Origin: Variovorax sp. N23
Lineage (GTDB): Bacteria > Pseudomonadota > Gammaproteobacteria > Burkholderiales > Burkholderiaceae_C
Direction of reading: 5' to 3'
DNA: 64,000 nt
NCBI RefSeq assembly: GCF_025486315.1
Contig: NZ_JAOOPY010000014.1
Location: 62,001 to 126,000, forward strand
Positions 16,633-25,505 of the stretch are shown one piece after another. The notes under the pieces were generated by a model. That model saw only the letters and a program-made list of their open reading frames with translations. It ran no database searches and was not told the DNA's origin. The position numbers and the translations under genes are program-made. Every line of letters begins with the position of its first letter. The stretch's first letter is position 1.

Positions 16633-19600
16633 GAACGTTCCTGCTGCGCGCTCGCTGTCAGTTCCGCATAGATCTGGGTGTAGTGCGCAATCATGGCTTG
16701 AACAGAGAACCGTTCTTCAGCTCGCCTCTGCTGCGCGCTGCCGATGTCGCGTCGCAGTTCAGGTGCATCCAACAGGTCGACCACGATCTTGGCCAATGCT
16801 GCTTGGTCAGCAGCCGGCGCTAACAACGCCGGGTTCCCGATGATCTCGCCGATGGCGCCAACGTCGTAGCCGACAACAGGCACCTTCATGCTCATGGCAA
16901 AAGGTGCGACCTGTCCAAAGCTTTCCTTCCATATCGGCGCGACGAAAACGCTCATGCGTCTGTAGAGATCGGGCAGCGCGTCATAGGGCACATAGCCCGT
17001 GAACTCGAAACGATCGGCCACGCCAGCCGCCTTGACCGCCGCCTGGAATGGCTCCAGCAGGCTGCCCCCGCCGACAATCAACACACGCGTCTGCGGACGC
17101 AGTTTGGCGATCTCGATAAACGGCAGAATCGCCCCTTCGTTGAGCTTGTCCCGCTCCAGTCGATAAACCATGCCGACACAATCGTCGGGCGCATGCTCAT
17201 CGCTCGCACGCGTGAACAGGCTGAAGTCAGAGCCGGGATAGACCGTGACATGCCGCGCGTCGGAATCGCCGAACACGCTGCGTACATAGTCACTGACGTA
17301 CACATAGCGCTCGACCGCGTCCGAACGGTGCGGCTCGATCGGCGTGTTGATGTTCTCGATCACCGGCAAGCCCAGCTGCCGCGCAGCCTCGATCACCTTG
17401 GCGTACCACGGCTCATCGCAATCGCCCCAATAGTGCACATGCACGAAATCGGGTTGCGTCCGCTTGAAGTATTCGACCAGTGGCGCAATGTCCGTCGACG
17501 ACCGACATTCCTCGATTTCCAACGCTTCGTACGCAGGGGGATCCGGGTTGAAGCTGGTCAGCACCGTCTGCCGATAGTTCGCGCCGAGATGCTCGACCAG
17601 ATCGACCACCAATCTCGACGAGCCACCGGTCATGAAGTTGGCGATGGCATGCACCACCCGGGGTGCGTCTGCGGCGGGTGTACCCGGCACCTTGACGCGG
17701 TAGGCGCGGGGCGCATCTGTCTTCTTGGCAGGCGGGGCGGCAGGCGTCAGGCCGAACAGCCGCTGCATGGGTGGCACCAGCCGTGAATGCCAGCGACGGG
17801 GCAACAAACCACCGCCGATCGTCGCAGCCACCAGGATCACCTTGCGGAGGCCAAAAGGGTGGACCAACAGCAGTTCACGCAGCCGGAACCAACGGGTCAG
17901 TTTCAAGGTTTGCAGTGTCGCGGCGGTGCTTTGCAGTTCCGCCTTCACTTGCTCGTGGCGCGATGTCGCTTCTGCCAGCGCCTGTTCATAGTGCTCGTAG
18001 CGGAGTTTTGCTGATGCAGTGAGTTGTTCTTGGCGCAACTGCGCTTCTTGCAACGCTTGGTCCCGCGCCCTGACAGAAGAGTCCAGTCGCTCGACCTGCT
18101 CGGCCAAACCGTAGGCAGAAAACCGCAATGCGTTCTTCTTTTTCTCCTGATCTAAAAACTCGTGCACGACGTCCACTGCATCGTCGAACATCACCGCCGC
18201 AGCAACATTGGGGAGCGGCTGCTTCGAGCAGAACGCGATGTAGGCGAGCGGAATCAGTCGCTTGCTGGCTTGTTCCTGCAACACCTCGAAAGAGCTAGGC
18301 GCTTGCGTCTGCGTTGATTCGAACGAAACGCTGTTGCGTACGCGTTGCTCAACGATATGCAAGTGTTGGAAATGCGGGCCTAGCAGCTCTGCAAATTCTT
18401 CGCGCGTCATTTCCCGCAGGTGATACGGGTTTGCGCCGTACATGCCTGTGATCTCGGGGTTGGGTGTGGAGATGACAAATACTCCATCGTCGCGAAGCAG
18501 CCGTGCGATTTGCTCAATCGCTCGATGCTGCGTCTGTAGATCGACGTGTTCGATCATCTCGAAGCAGGTGACGACGTCGAACGACGCCGATGGCAGGGTG
18601 GCGCCTAGGTCGTCACAACAATGAAACTGAGCGCCAGAGCCAGTGTGCGTGGATCTTGCCCACGCAATGGCTTCAGCATCGATGTCCAGTCCCAACACGC
18701 GACCACCTGCCCCCGCCAGCACGGCTGAGCCATATCCGGTGCCGCAACCAAAGTCCAAGACGGCCTTGTCCTGGACAAAACGCTTGGCCAGCGCATAGCG
18801 CGGCAGATGCTCGTACTCCGCGATCTTCGACCAAGTGCCTGGTACATAACGTTCACGCATGAATTCGGTGAAGTTACTGCCCTCGGCCTCGACGTGAAGC
18901 CCGGCATAGTCGGCCAACGTCTGCTCGCCCGTCGCCCGGGACGGTTGCAGATGCTCGCCACGGACCCGGATCGAATTGAACCCGAGCTTGCTCAGGAGGA
19001 ACTCGAAGGTTTTCGCCCGGTAGTACAGCAGATGCGACGGGGGATGACGATAGGTCCAGCCAGCCGGGTCAACGCTGGCCTCATGGGACCCTGCATTCGG
19101 TGTGGTGATGATGACGCGCGTCTTGGGGGTGATGGCACCAATCGAGAACAACGAATAGAACAATGCGTAAGGGTTCGCCAGGTGCTCGATCACATCGAGG
19201 ATCAGCACCACGTCGAACTCGTGCGGGATGAGCTCTCCAACCTCCTCGGTGATATAGGCGCGCCCGCCCAGGCGCTTCTGCGCGATGCCGCGGGCATGGG
19301 CAGAGATCTCGGTGCCGAAACACTTCCAGCCCAAGGCGGCAGCGGCGTCCAGATGCGCGCCATAGCCGCATCCCACATCGAGGATGGACAACCCGGTCTT
19401 CCCTGCGAAGTCCTGATCCAGGATGCGCTTGAGGGCGTCGACCGACCAGCGCGTCTGCTTCTCGTAGTCCTGGTAGCCCCCTGGTTCTCCGCCCTCAAAC
19501 CACTGCTCGCGGTCGTAATAGGCCTTGAGCTCTTGTTCGTTCGGCATGGGGTACACGTGCTCGGCCCCACAATGCCCGCACCCGAAAATTCGGTACGCAT

Positions 19601-19676
19601 CGACTTCACATAGATCGAACAGAGTGTCACCCCGCAGGCAAACGGGACAACGATGATCATTCATGACGGCAACCAC
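16629..19676 (-). CDS. Zinc-ribbon / two-methyltransferase / coiled-coil / GT4 fusion protein
   Basis: A 1015-residue multidomain protein. Cysteines at 10, 13, 32 and 35 form a zinc-ribbon. A first SAM methyltransferase domain has LDVGCGYGAHLDAA near residue 97, and a second has LDFGCGTGYGSAVLAG near 306. A coiled coil runs at about 520-590 and is followed by a basic hydrophobic segment. A GT4 glycosyltransferase domain starts near 670 (MTGGSSRLVVDLVEHLG), with IWKESFGQVAPFAMS as its donor-site region. GTG at 19676 is chosen over ATG at 19664 because AGGA stands 8 nt before it. Capping of an ABC-exported O-chain by methylation, as WbdD does with a coiled-coil ruler, is a suggestive parallel because wzt/wzm lie immediately upstream. 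The domain order here is different, however, and no kinase domain is seen. Confidence 0.85.
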   Translation of the reverse strand: MVAVMNDHRCPVCLRGDTLFDLCEVDAYRIFGCGHCGAEHVYPMPNEQELKAYYDREQWFEGGEPGGYQDYEKQTRWSVDALKRILDQDFAGKTGLSILDVGCGYGAHLDAAAALGWKCFGTEISAHARGIAQKRLGGRAYITEEVGELIPHEFDVVLILDVIEHLANPYALFYSLFSIGAITPKTRVIITTPNAGSHEASVDPAGWTYRHPPSHLLYYRAKTFEFLLSKLGFNSIRVRGEHLQPSRATGEQTLADYAGLHVEAEGSNFTEFMRERYVPGTWSKIAEYEHLPRYALAKRFVQDKAVLDFGCGTGYGSAVLAGAGGRVLGLDIDAEAIAWARSTHTGSGAQFHCCDDLGATLPSASFDVVTCFEMIEHVDLQTQHRAIEQIARLLRDDGVFVISTPNPEITGMYGANPYHLREMTREEFAELLGPHFQHLHIVEQRVRNSVSFESTQTQAPSSFEVLQEQASKRLIPLAYIAFCSKQPLPNVAAAVMFDDAVDVVHEFLDQEKKKNALRFSAYGLAEQVERLDSSVRARDQALQEAQLRQEQLTASAKLRYEHYEQALAEATSRHEQVKAELQSTAATLQTLKLTRWFRLRELLLVHPFGLRKVILVAATIGGGLLPRRWHSRLVPPMQRLFGLTPAAPPAKKTDAPRAYRVKVPGTPAADAPRVVHAIANFMTGGSSRLVVDLVEHLGANYRQTVLTSFNPDPPAYEALEIEECRSSTDIAPLVEYFKRTQPDFVHVHYWGDCDEPWYAKVIEAARQLGLPVIENINTPIEPHRSDAVERYVYVSDYVRSVFGDSDARHVTVYPGSDFSLFTRASDEHAPDDCVGMVYRLERDKLNEGAILPFIEIAKLRPQTRVLIVGGGSLLEPFQAAVKAAGVADRFEFTGYVPYDALPDLYRRMSVFVAPIWKESFGQVAPFAMSMKVPVVGYDVGAIGEIIGNPALLAPAADQAALAKIVVDLLDAPELRRDIGSAQQRRAEERFSVQAMIAHYTQIYAELTASAQQERS

Positions 19677-19703
19677 AGGTCAATTCCTTGCTAAACAGAT
19701 ACG

Positions 19704-20927
19704 CTACTCAGAACCCGTGATCCAGGCACAGGGATGATGAAACTTGCCCCATGTGGGGTAGCTTGAGCGAACCGAGAACGGTGAGCACAAATCCGTCATG
19801 GCAAAACAGACGGAAAAGTCTTCGTTGTATGCCGCGACCGAAATCAAATAGTCGCCGGGCACCAAACAAAGAGCACGGAAATCCAAGTAGCCGCGACACA
19901 CCTGACCCTGCGGGACTTCGTTCCAGAAAACCTGGTCTTCGCGGCTGGTCTGCCCGATCACCCAATCCCCATCCGCTCGATAGATGCTGACAGCGAAGAC
20001 CAACTTTGGAAGGTCTGCCAACGCTCTGACGGAAAACCCCAGTCGGAACGGCTCACCCAGCATGAACCTTCCGCCTTCGCCGCCCGAGAGAGAGATGTCC
20101 ACAAACTGGGCCTTCCCCGTGTTCTGCTGCGGCAGCACCTTGGCGCCGCTAACAGCCGAACCTGGCCCTTGGGTAGGCAGACTACTGACGTAGTAGTCCT
20201 GCGCGATCCTGATCGGGTCACCGCTGTCGATCATCTCACCATGACTGAGCCAGACCACCCTGGAACACAGCAGCTGAAGCGTTCCCAGATCGTGGGTCAC
20301 AAACAAGATCGTGACGCCGTCTGCCACAAGGCGCTGGATGAACTCCATGCACTTGTTGCGAAACGCGATGTCTCCGACGCTCAATGCTTCGTCCACGACC
20401 AGAATGTCTGGTTGCACGTGCACTGCAACTGAGAAGGCCAAGCGAACCATCATGCCGCTCGAGTAAGTCTTGACCGCTTGATCGATGAATTCACCGATGT
20501 CGGCGAACGCTTCGATGGCTGCAAAGCGGGACTCCATTTCCTCCCTGGTCAATCCGAGCACAGCCCCGTTCAGATAAACGTTCTCCCGCCCGGTGAATTC
20601 TGGGTTGAACCCGGATCCGAGCTCGAGCAGCGCGGCAATTCGACCTCTGGTTTCGACCCGCCCGGCTGTCGGGGTAAGCGTTCCGCAGATCAGCTGCAGC
20701 AAAGTGGACTTCCCGCTGCCGTTGCGCCCGAGAATGCCGATGACTTCGCCCTTCTTCACCTCGAACGAGATGTCACGCAGCGCCCAAAACTCGCGAAAGT
20801 AATTTTTCCCGCCACGGCCGGCAAGACGCGAAGAGCGGAAAAATTGCTTGAGCCGATCACGTGGACTGTCGTATATCTGGTAGCACTTACTCAGTCCGGA
20901 AACCCGGATGGCGATTTCAGAGGACAT
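19704..20927 (-). CDS. wzt: Polysaccharide ABC transporter ATP-binding protein with C-terminal sugar-binding domain
   Basis: A 407-residue protein. Residues 1 to about 250 form the ABC ATPase, with Walker A GRNGSGKST at 67-75, signature YSSGMMVRLAF, Walker B ILVVDEAL and the switch histidine in FVTHD. The last 150 or so residues form the Wzt C-terminal beta-sandwich (FVDISLSGGEGGRF ... CRGYLDF). In O9a-like systems that domain recognises the capped O-chain terminus. AAGGA 7 nt before the ATG at 20927 decides the start over a TTG six bases upstream. It overlaps wzm by 11 nt. Together they export a completed polysaccharide across the inner membrane. Confidence 0.93.
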   Translation of the reverse strand: MSSEIAIRVSGLSKCYQIYDSPRDRLKQFFRSSRLAGRGGKNYFREFWALRDISFEVKKGEVIGILGRNGSGKSTLLQLICGTLTPTAGRVETRGRIAALLELGSGFNPEFTGRENVYLNGAVLGLTREEMESRFAAIEAFADIGEFIDQAVKTYSSGMMVRLAFSVAVHVQPDILVVDEALSVGDIAFRNKCMEFIQRLVADGVTILFVTHDLGTLQLLCSRVVWLSHGEMIDSGDPIRIAQDYYVSSLPTQGPGSAVSGAKVLPQQNTGKAQFVDISLSGGEGGRFMLGEPFRLGFSVRALADLPKLVFAVSIYRADGDWVIGQTSREDQVFWNEVPQGQVCRGYLDFRALCLVPGDYLISVAAYNEDFSVCFAMTDLCSPFSVRSSYPTWGKFHHPCAWITGSE

Positions 20928-21768
20928 CGGCAAATCCTTTGCGTGTCTTCTGAAACCAGAAATAGCCCATCCAGGCGACGCCGATGGCGACGAGCGTGTA
21001 TACCCCGAGCCCCACCCAGTCCGGTGATTTACCCCAGATCAGCAGCCCGCGGGCCTGCTCGATGATGAACGTTGTCGGGTTGAGAAACAGCCATCCACGA
21101 ATACCCTCCGGCAAAGCCGACAGGGGATAGAAAACGGGAGAAAGGAACATCATCGCCGCGGTAAGAATCCCCATCGTCTGCCCGACGTCACGCAAATAGA
21201 CGCCCAGCGAAGCAAGCATCCAGGCGAGGCCACACGCCAGCACGATCAACGGCACCAGCACCAGCGGAACAAAGACGACGGTCCAATGCAACGAACCGCT
21301 GAAGATGACGACGGCGACCATCAGCACGCCAAGGCTGATTGCAAGGTGAAATAAGGCAGCAAGAACGCCAATCAACGGCAGGATTTCCAGCGGAAAGATG
21401 ACCTTCTTGACGAGATTGACGTTGCCCAACACCAGCGTAGGCGCACGATTCAGCACTTCGGCCAACAGGCCATGGACCATCAGGCCCACGAAAAGCACCA
21501 ACGCAAACTGCGCTTTGCCCTCTTCGCCCCCCCCCCCCCAACGCGCCTTGAACGCCACCGAGAAGACGAAGGTGTAGACCACCAGCATCAAGATGGGATT
21601 GAACAGGGACCAGGCCATGCCCAGGAATGACCCCTTGTAGCGGCCCACCACCTCCCGCCGGGTCATCTGCACGATCAACTGGCGATGCTGCCGAATACTC
21701 CGCACAAGCGCCGTGAGAGACGTGGGCTGTGCGGCATGGGGGTCGATCACCACGGAAGAATGGGTCAT
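20917..21768 (-). CDS. wzm: Polysaccharide ABC transporter permease carrying a 13-G tract
   Basis: A 283-residue ABC-2 type permease with six membrane segments. It contains the RREVVGRYKGSFLGMAWSLFNPILML signature (N-terminal amphipathic region plus TM1), and NLVKKVIFPLEILPL and LNPTTFIIEQARGLLIWG, as in Wzm/RfbA-type O-antigen transporters. The start is the ATG at 21768, which overlaps the rmlC stop by 4 nt. Residues 77-81 (WGGGG) in the loop after TM2 are encoded by an uninterrupted run of 13 G on the coding strand. That run is unusually long for coding DNA and would shift frame with any one-base slip. It is the membrane partner of the Wzt encoded next. Confidence 0.93.
   Translation of the reverse strand: MTHSSVVIDPHAAQPTSLTALVRSIRQHRQLIVQMTRREVVGRYKGSFLGMAWSLFNPILMLVVYTFVFSVAFKARWGGGGEEGKAQFALVLFVGLMVHGLLAEVLNRAPTLVLGNVNLVKKVIFPLEILPLIGVLAALFHLAISLGVLMVAVVIFSGSLHWTVVFVPLVLVPLIVLACGLAWMLASLGVYLRDVGQTMGILTAAMMFLSPVFYPLSALPEGIRGWLFLNPTTFIIEQARGLLIWGKSPDWVGLGVYTLVAIGVAWMGYFWFQKTRKGFADVL
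21527..21539. repeat. Homopolymeric C(13)/G(13) tract inside wzm
   Basis: Thirteen consecutive C on the plus strand (G on the coding strand) fall at codons 77-81 of wzm. The assembled length keeps the frame open to the normal C-terminus. Tracts of this length are known in other bacteria to change length by slipped-strand mispairing, so this is a candidate phase-variation switch. Confidence 0.9.
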
Positions 21769-22313
21769 TCGAATAGCTCGGCGGCCGTCAGCATGGGGCT
21801 GGACTGATCCTTCTGCGACAGCACAGGCTCGCCCTCGCAAGGCCATTGAATTCCCAGCGAAGGATCGCTCCAAGCAATGGACCGCTCATGCGTGGCTGCG
21901 TAATAGTTCGTCGTCTTGTACAAAAAATCTGCCGTATCGCTCAACACCAGGAAGCCATGCGCAAACCCTGGCGGAATCCACATCTGGCGGCTGTTTGCCT
22001 CGCTCAGTTCCTCGCCCACCCATTTACCAAAGGTCGGCGACGACTTGCGGATGTCCACCGCCACGTCGAACACGGCGCCTCGGGTGACGCGGACGAGCTT
22101 GCCCTGAGCGTGCGGCGGCAGCTGATAGTGCAGGCCACGCAGCACGCCTTTGCTGCTGCGGCTGTGGTTGTCCTGCACAAACACAACTTCCAGCCCGGTG
22201 GCCTGGTTGAAGGCGTTTTGGTTAAAGCTCTCGTAGAAAAAGCCCCGCGCATCACCGAACACCTTCGGCTCGATGACGATCACGTCGGAGATGGCGGTGG
22301 GCGTGGCCTTCAT
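21765..22313 (-). CDS. rmlC: dTDP-4-dehydrorhamnose 3,5-epimerase
   Basis: A 182-residue cupin-fold epimerase. FGDARGFFYESFNQNAF, FVQDNHSRSSKGVLRGLHYQ (active-site His in RGLHYQ), and MWIPPGFAHGFLVLSD are all diagnostic. It converts dTDP-4-keto-6-deoxyglucose to dTDP-4-keto-L-rhamnose, the third step of dTDP-L-rhamnose synthesis. The start at 22313 overlaps the rmlA stop by 4 nt. A longer in-frame start at 22424 would run into rmlA and lacks homology-like sequence. Confidence 0.95.
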   Translation of the reverse strand: MKATPTAISDVIVIEPKVFGDARGFFYESFNQNAFNQATGLEVVFVQDNHSRSSKGVLRGLHYQLPPHAQGKLVRVTRGAVFDVAVDIRKSSPTFGKWVGEELSEANSRQMWIPPGFAHGFLVLSDTADFLYKTTNYYAATHERSIAWSDPSLGIQWPCEGEPVLSQKDQSSPMLTAAELFE

Positions 22314-23197
22314 GCGCGCACGCCCTCTGCCAGCAGATGGTTCAGGTACTTGCCGTAACCATTCTTCTGCAGCGGCGCAGCCAGCTTGCGAAGCTGCTCG
22401 GTGTCGATGAAGCCGGCGCGCCAAGCAATCTCTTCAGGGCAGGCGATCTTCAAGCCTTGTCGATGCTCCAGCGTGGCGATGAACTGCCCTGCCTCCAGCA
22501 GACTTTCATGCGTGCCGGTGTCCAGCCACGCATAGCCACGCTGCATGATCTGCACGTTGAGCGCGCCGGCGTCCAGGTAGGCCTGGTTGACGGCGGTGAT
22601 CTCCAGTTCGCCGCGCGCGCTAGGCTTGACGGCCTTGGCGATGTCGACGACCTGGTTGTCATAGAAGTACAGGCCCGTCACGGCGTAGCTGCTCTTGGGG
22701 TGGGTGGGCTTCTCTTCGATGCTGCTGGCCCTACCACCGATGTCGAACGCGACCACGCCGTAGCGCTCCGGATCCTGCACGTGATAGGCGAAGACCGTGG
22801 CACCGGAAGGCTGCGCATCTGCGTCTGAGAGCAGTTGCGCGAAGTCGTGGCCGTAGAACAGGTTGTCGCCCAGCACCAGCGCGCTCGGCGCCCCCGCAAG
22901 AAAGTCCTCGCCGATCAGGAACGCCTGCGCCAGCCCGTCCGGACTGGGCTGCACCGCGTACTGAAGGTTCATGCCCCACTGGCTGCCGTCGCCCAGCAAT
23001 TGCTGAAAGCGCGGCGTGTCCTGCGGCGTGCTGATGATGAGGATGTCGCGCATGCCGCCGAGCATCAGCGTGCTCAGGGGGTAATAGATCATGGGCTTGT
23101 CGTACACCGGCAGCAATTGCTTGCTCATGGCCAGCGTGGCCGGGTGCAGTCGGGTGCCGGAGCCACCGGCCAGGATGATTCCCTTGCGTTTTGTCAT
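22310..23197 (-). CDS. rmlA: Glucose-1-phosphate thymidylyltransferase
   Basis: A 295-residue nucleotidyltransferase. GIILAGGSGTRLHPATLAMSK near the N-terminus is the NTP-binding loop. QLLPVYDKPMIYYPLS, LVLGDNLFYGHD and the C-terminal AWRAGFIDTEQL are characteristic of RmlA/RfbA. It makes dTDP-glucose from dTTP and glucose-1-phosphate, the first step of the L-rhamnose pathway, and is usually feedback-inhibited by dTDP-L-rhamnose. It lies in the order rmlB-rmlD-rmlA-rmlC on the minus strand. Confidence 0.95.
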   Translation of the reverse strand: MTKRKGIILAGGSGTRLHPATLAMSKQLLPVYDKPMIYYPLSTLMLGGMRDILIISTPQDTPRFQQLLGDGSQWGMNLQYAVQPSPDGLAQAFLIGEDFLAGAPSALVLGDNLFYGHDFAQLLSDADAQPSGATVFAYHVQDPERYGVVAFDIGGRASSIEEKPTHPKSSYAVTGLYFYDNQVVDIAKAVKPSARGELEITAVNQAYLDAGALNVQIMQRGYAWLDTGTHESLLEAGQFIATLEHRQGLKIACPEEIAWRAGFIDTEQLRKLAAPLQKNGYGKYLNHLLAEGVRA

Positions 23198-23212
23198 TCG
23201 TGATGTCCCTTG

Positions 23213-24106
23213 TTATCCGAGAGTTTCTTGCAGCATCCGGGCCACGCCCGTCTGCCACGCTGGCAGCACCAGCCCGAAGGCCGACTGCAGCTTGGTGGTG
23301 TTCAGCCGCGAGTTGAGTGGCCGCTGGGCCGGCGTCGGGAAGTCGGTGGTGGGCACCGGGGCGATCGCGTCGGCCGCGACCTTGATGTCGACGCCGGCCG
23401 CGCGGGCGTGCTCGATCACGAAGCGTGCGTAGCCGTGCCAGGTGGTTTCACCGCCTGCGACCAGGTGATACAGGCCCGCCTTCCCGGGATCGGTCAAGGT
23501 AGCGCGAATCGCGTGCGCCGTCACGTCGGCCAGCAGCTCAGCGCCGGTCGGCGCACCGAACTGGTCGTCGATCACGGTGAGCCGCTCGCGCTCCTTGGCC
23601 AGGCGCAGCATGGTCTTGGCGAAGTTGCCGCCGCGTGCGGCGTAGACCCAGCTGGTGCGAAAGATGAGATGCCGCGGGCAGGCCTGCGCGACCAGCTGCT
23701 CGCCTTCCAACTTGGTTCGCCCGTAGACGCTCAGCGGGCCCGTCGGGTCGTCTTCCGTTCGCGGCGCGCTGCCGCTGCCGTCGAAGACGTAGTCGGTCGA
23801 GTAATGGACCATCAGCGCGCCGACCTCATGGGCGGCCTGGGCCACGACGCCTGGCGACGTGGCGTTGAGCGTGCGCGCGAACTCGGGTTCGCTTTCGGCC
23901 TTGTCGACGGCGGTGTGCGCCGAGGCGTTCACGATCACGTCTGGGCGAACCTTGCGGACGGTGTCGGCCAGCAGCTCAGGCCGGCTGAAGTCGGCATGGA
24001 GCTCGGCGCTGTCGAAATCGAGGGCGACCAACTCGCCCAGCGGTGCCAGGCTGCGCTGCAGCTCCCAACCGACCTGCCCGCCCTTTCCCAGCAGCAGCAG
24101 CTTCAT
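23213..24106 (-). CDS. rmlD: dTDP-4-dehydrorhamnose reductase
   Basis: A 297-residue SDR-family reductase. It has the N-terminal nucleotide-binding motif LLLGKGGQVGWELQRSL, NASAHTAVDKAE, STDYVFDGSG and VYGRTKLEGEQ, which contains the YxxxK catalytic pair. It reduces dTDP-4-keto-L-rhamnose with NAD(P)H to dTDP-L-rhamnose, the last pathway step. The start overlaps the rmlB stop by 4 nt, and the spacer to rmlA is 15 nt. It is a full-length member of the family. Confidence 0.95.
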   Translation of the reverse strand: MKLLLLGKGGQVGWELQRSLAPLGELVALDFDSAELHADFSRPELLADTVRKVRPDVIVNASAHTAVDKAESEPEFARTLNATSPGVVAQAAHEVGALMVHYSTDYVFDGSGSAPRTEDDPTGPLSVYGRTKLEGEQLVAQACPRHLIFRTSWVYAARGGNFAKTMLRLAKERERLTVIDDQFGAPTGAELLADVTAHAIRATLTDPGKAGLYHLVAGGETTWHGYARFVIEHARAAGVDIKVAADAIAPVPTTDFPTPAQRPLNSRLNTTKLQSAFGLVLPAWQTGVARMLQETLG

Positions 24107-25182
24107 GCGCGCGTCGTCGCCGAAGGCGCCTCATATTGCTTCTGCACCCAGTCGCGGTAGGCCCCGCTTTGCACGTTGGCCACCCACTCGCCGTTGGCCA
24201 GGTACCACTCGACCGTCTTGCGGATCCCGGTGTCGAAGGTCTCGGCCGGCTTCCAGCCCAGCTCGCGTTCGAGCTTGCGCGCGTCGATGGCGTAGCGCCG
24301 GTCATGGCCGGGGCGGTCGGTCACGTAGCTGATCTGTTCGCGGTAGCTCTTGCCGTCGGTGCGCGGACGCAACTCGTCGAGCAACGCGCACACGGTGTTG
24401 ACGATCTCGATGTTGGGTTTCTCGTTCCAGCCGCCGACGTTGTAGGTCTCACCGAGCCGGCCGTCCTGGAGCACGCGGCGGATGGCGCTGCAGTGGTCCT
24501 TCACGTAGAGCCAATCGCGCACCTGCATGCCGTCGCCGTACACCGGCAAGGGCTTGCCGGCCAGGGCGTTGACGATCATCAAGGGGATCAGCTTCTCGGG
24601 GAAGTGGTAGGGGCCGTAGTTGTTCGAGCAGTTCGTGGTCACCACCGGCAGCCCGTAGGTGTGGTGCCAGGCGCGCACCATGTGGTCGCTGGCCGCCTTG
24701 CTGGCCGAGTAGGGGCTGTTGGGCTCGTACTTGTTCTCTTCGGTGAACGCCGGGTCGGTGGCCGACAGCGATCCGTACACCTCGTCCGTCGACACATGCA
24801 GGAAGCGGAAGGCATTTTTTTCCGCGGGGGGCAGCGAGTTCCAGTAACCGCGCACCGACTCCAGCAGCCGGAACGTCCCCAGCACGTTCGTCTGAACGAA
24901 GTCCTCGGGCCCGTGGATGGAACGATCCACATGCGACTCCGCGGCGAAGTTGACGACGGCTCGGGGTCGGTGCTCGGCCAGCAGGCGGTCAACCAGTGCG
25001 CTGTCGCCGATATCGCCCTGGACGAACACATGACGGGCGTCTCCCGCGAGAGACGCCAGCGTCTCCCGGTTGCCGGCATAGGTCAACTTGTCGAGATTGA
25101 CGATGGGCTCGTCGTGCTGCGCGAGCCAGTCGAGTACGAAGTTGGCGCCGATGAAGCCGGCGCCGCCGGTGACGAGGATCAT
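24103..25182 (-). CDS. rmlB: dTDP-glucose 4,6-dehydratase
   Basis: A 359-residue extended SDR with MILVTGGAGFIGANFVLDW, the catalytic STDEVYG (Asp/Glu pair), and PYSASKAASDHMVRAW with the YxxxK pair. NNYGPYHFPEKLIPL is also conserved. It converts dTDP-glucose to dTDP-4-keto-6-deoxyglucose. It is the first gene of the 22-kb minus-strand run, so the promoter for much of the polysaccharide operon probably lies in 25183-25505. The ATG at 25182 begins directly at the Rossmann strand. Confidence 0.95.
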   Translation of the reverse strand: MILVTGGAGFIGANFVLDWLAQHDEPIVNLDKLTYAGNRETLASLAGDARHVFVQGDIGDSALVDRLLAEHRPRAVVNFAAESHVDRSIHGPEDFVQTNVLGTFRLLESVRGYWNSLPPAEKNAFRFLHVSTDEVYGSLSATDPAFTEENKYEPNSPYSASKAASDHMVRAWHHTYGLPVVTTNCSNNYGPYHFPEKLIPLMIVNALAGKPLPVYGDGMQVRDWLYVKDHCSAIRRVLQDGRLGETYNVGGWNEKPNIEIVNTVCALLDELRPRTDGKSYREQISYVTDRPGHDRRYAIDARKLERELGWKPAETFDTGIRKTVEWYLANGEWVANVQSGAYRDWVQKQYEAPSATTRA

Positions 25183-25505
25183 GTGGGAGGTCGGTGATTA
25201 ATTTGGGGCACCCTTGTGAGGGCCTGTGGGATTATCCATGGGCTGTGACGGCTGGATGACTGCGTGCCGATGTGGGCAGCCGAAGTGTGCTTCCAAGCGA
25301 AACGGAGAGCATTCAGGGTGATTCAGGCATTAGGATTCGCGCAGAAAGCCACAAAGCGATGGTTCCCCACCATAAAAGTCAACACGATTGGAAACAATCT
25401 CGCGCTACAGTCTGTTTGCTTTAGTTTTAATCCTGCCATCGGATGCATCGTGACCCCCGCGATCCCGTCCGGCGTTTCCAGGGCCTGCGAGCCCAGGCTC
25501 ACACA
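25183..25505. promoter_or_regulatory. Divergent promoter region between rmlB and manC
   Basis: This 323-nt gap is AT-richer than its surroundings, especially 25360-25440. On the minus strand TTGACT at 25382-25377 is a good -35 candidate for rmlB, but the hexamer 17 nt further (TCGCTT) is a poor -10. A small inverted repeat GATTG-GAAA-CAATC lies at 25386-25399. No gene is supported here: the short frames have no family features. It probably holds both divergent promoters, whose exact positions I cannot fix. Confidence 0.45.

Noticed and set aside
25377..25382. TTGACT as a firm -35 for the rml operon
   Set aside because: The spacer and -10 (TCGCTT) are too poor to call a defined promoter, so only a general regulatory region is reported.
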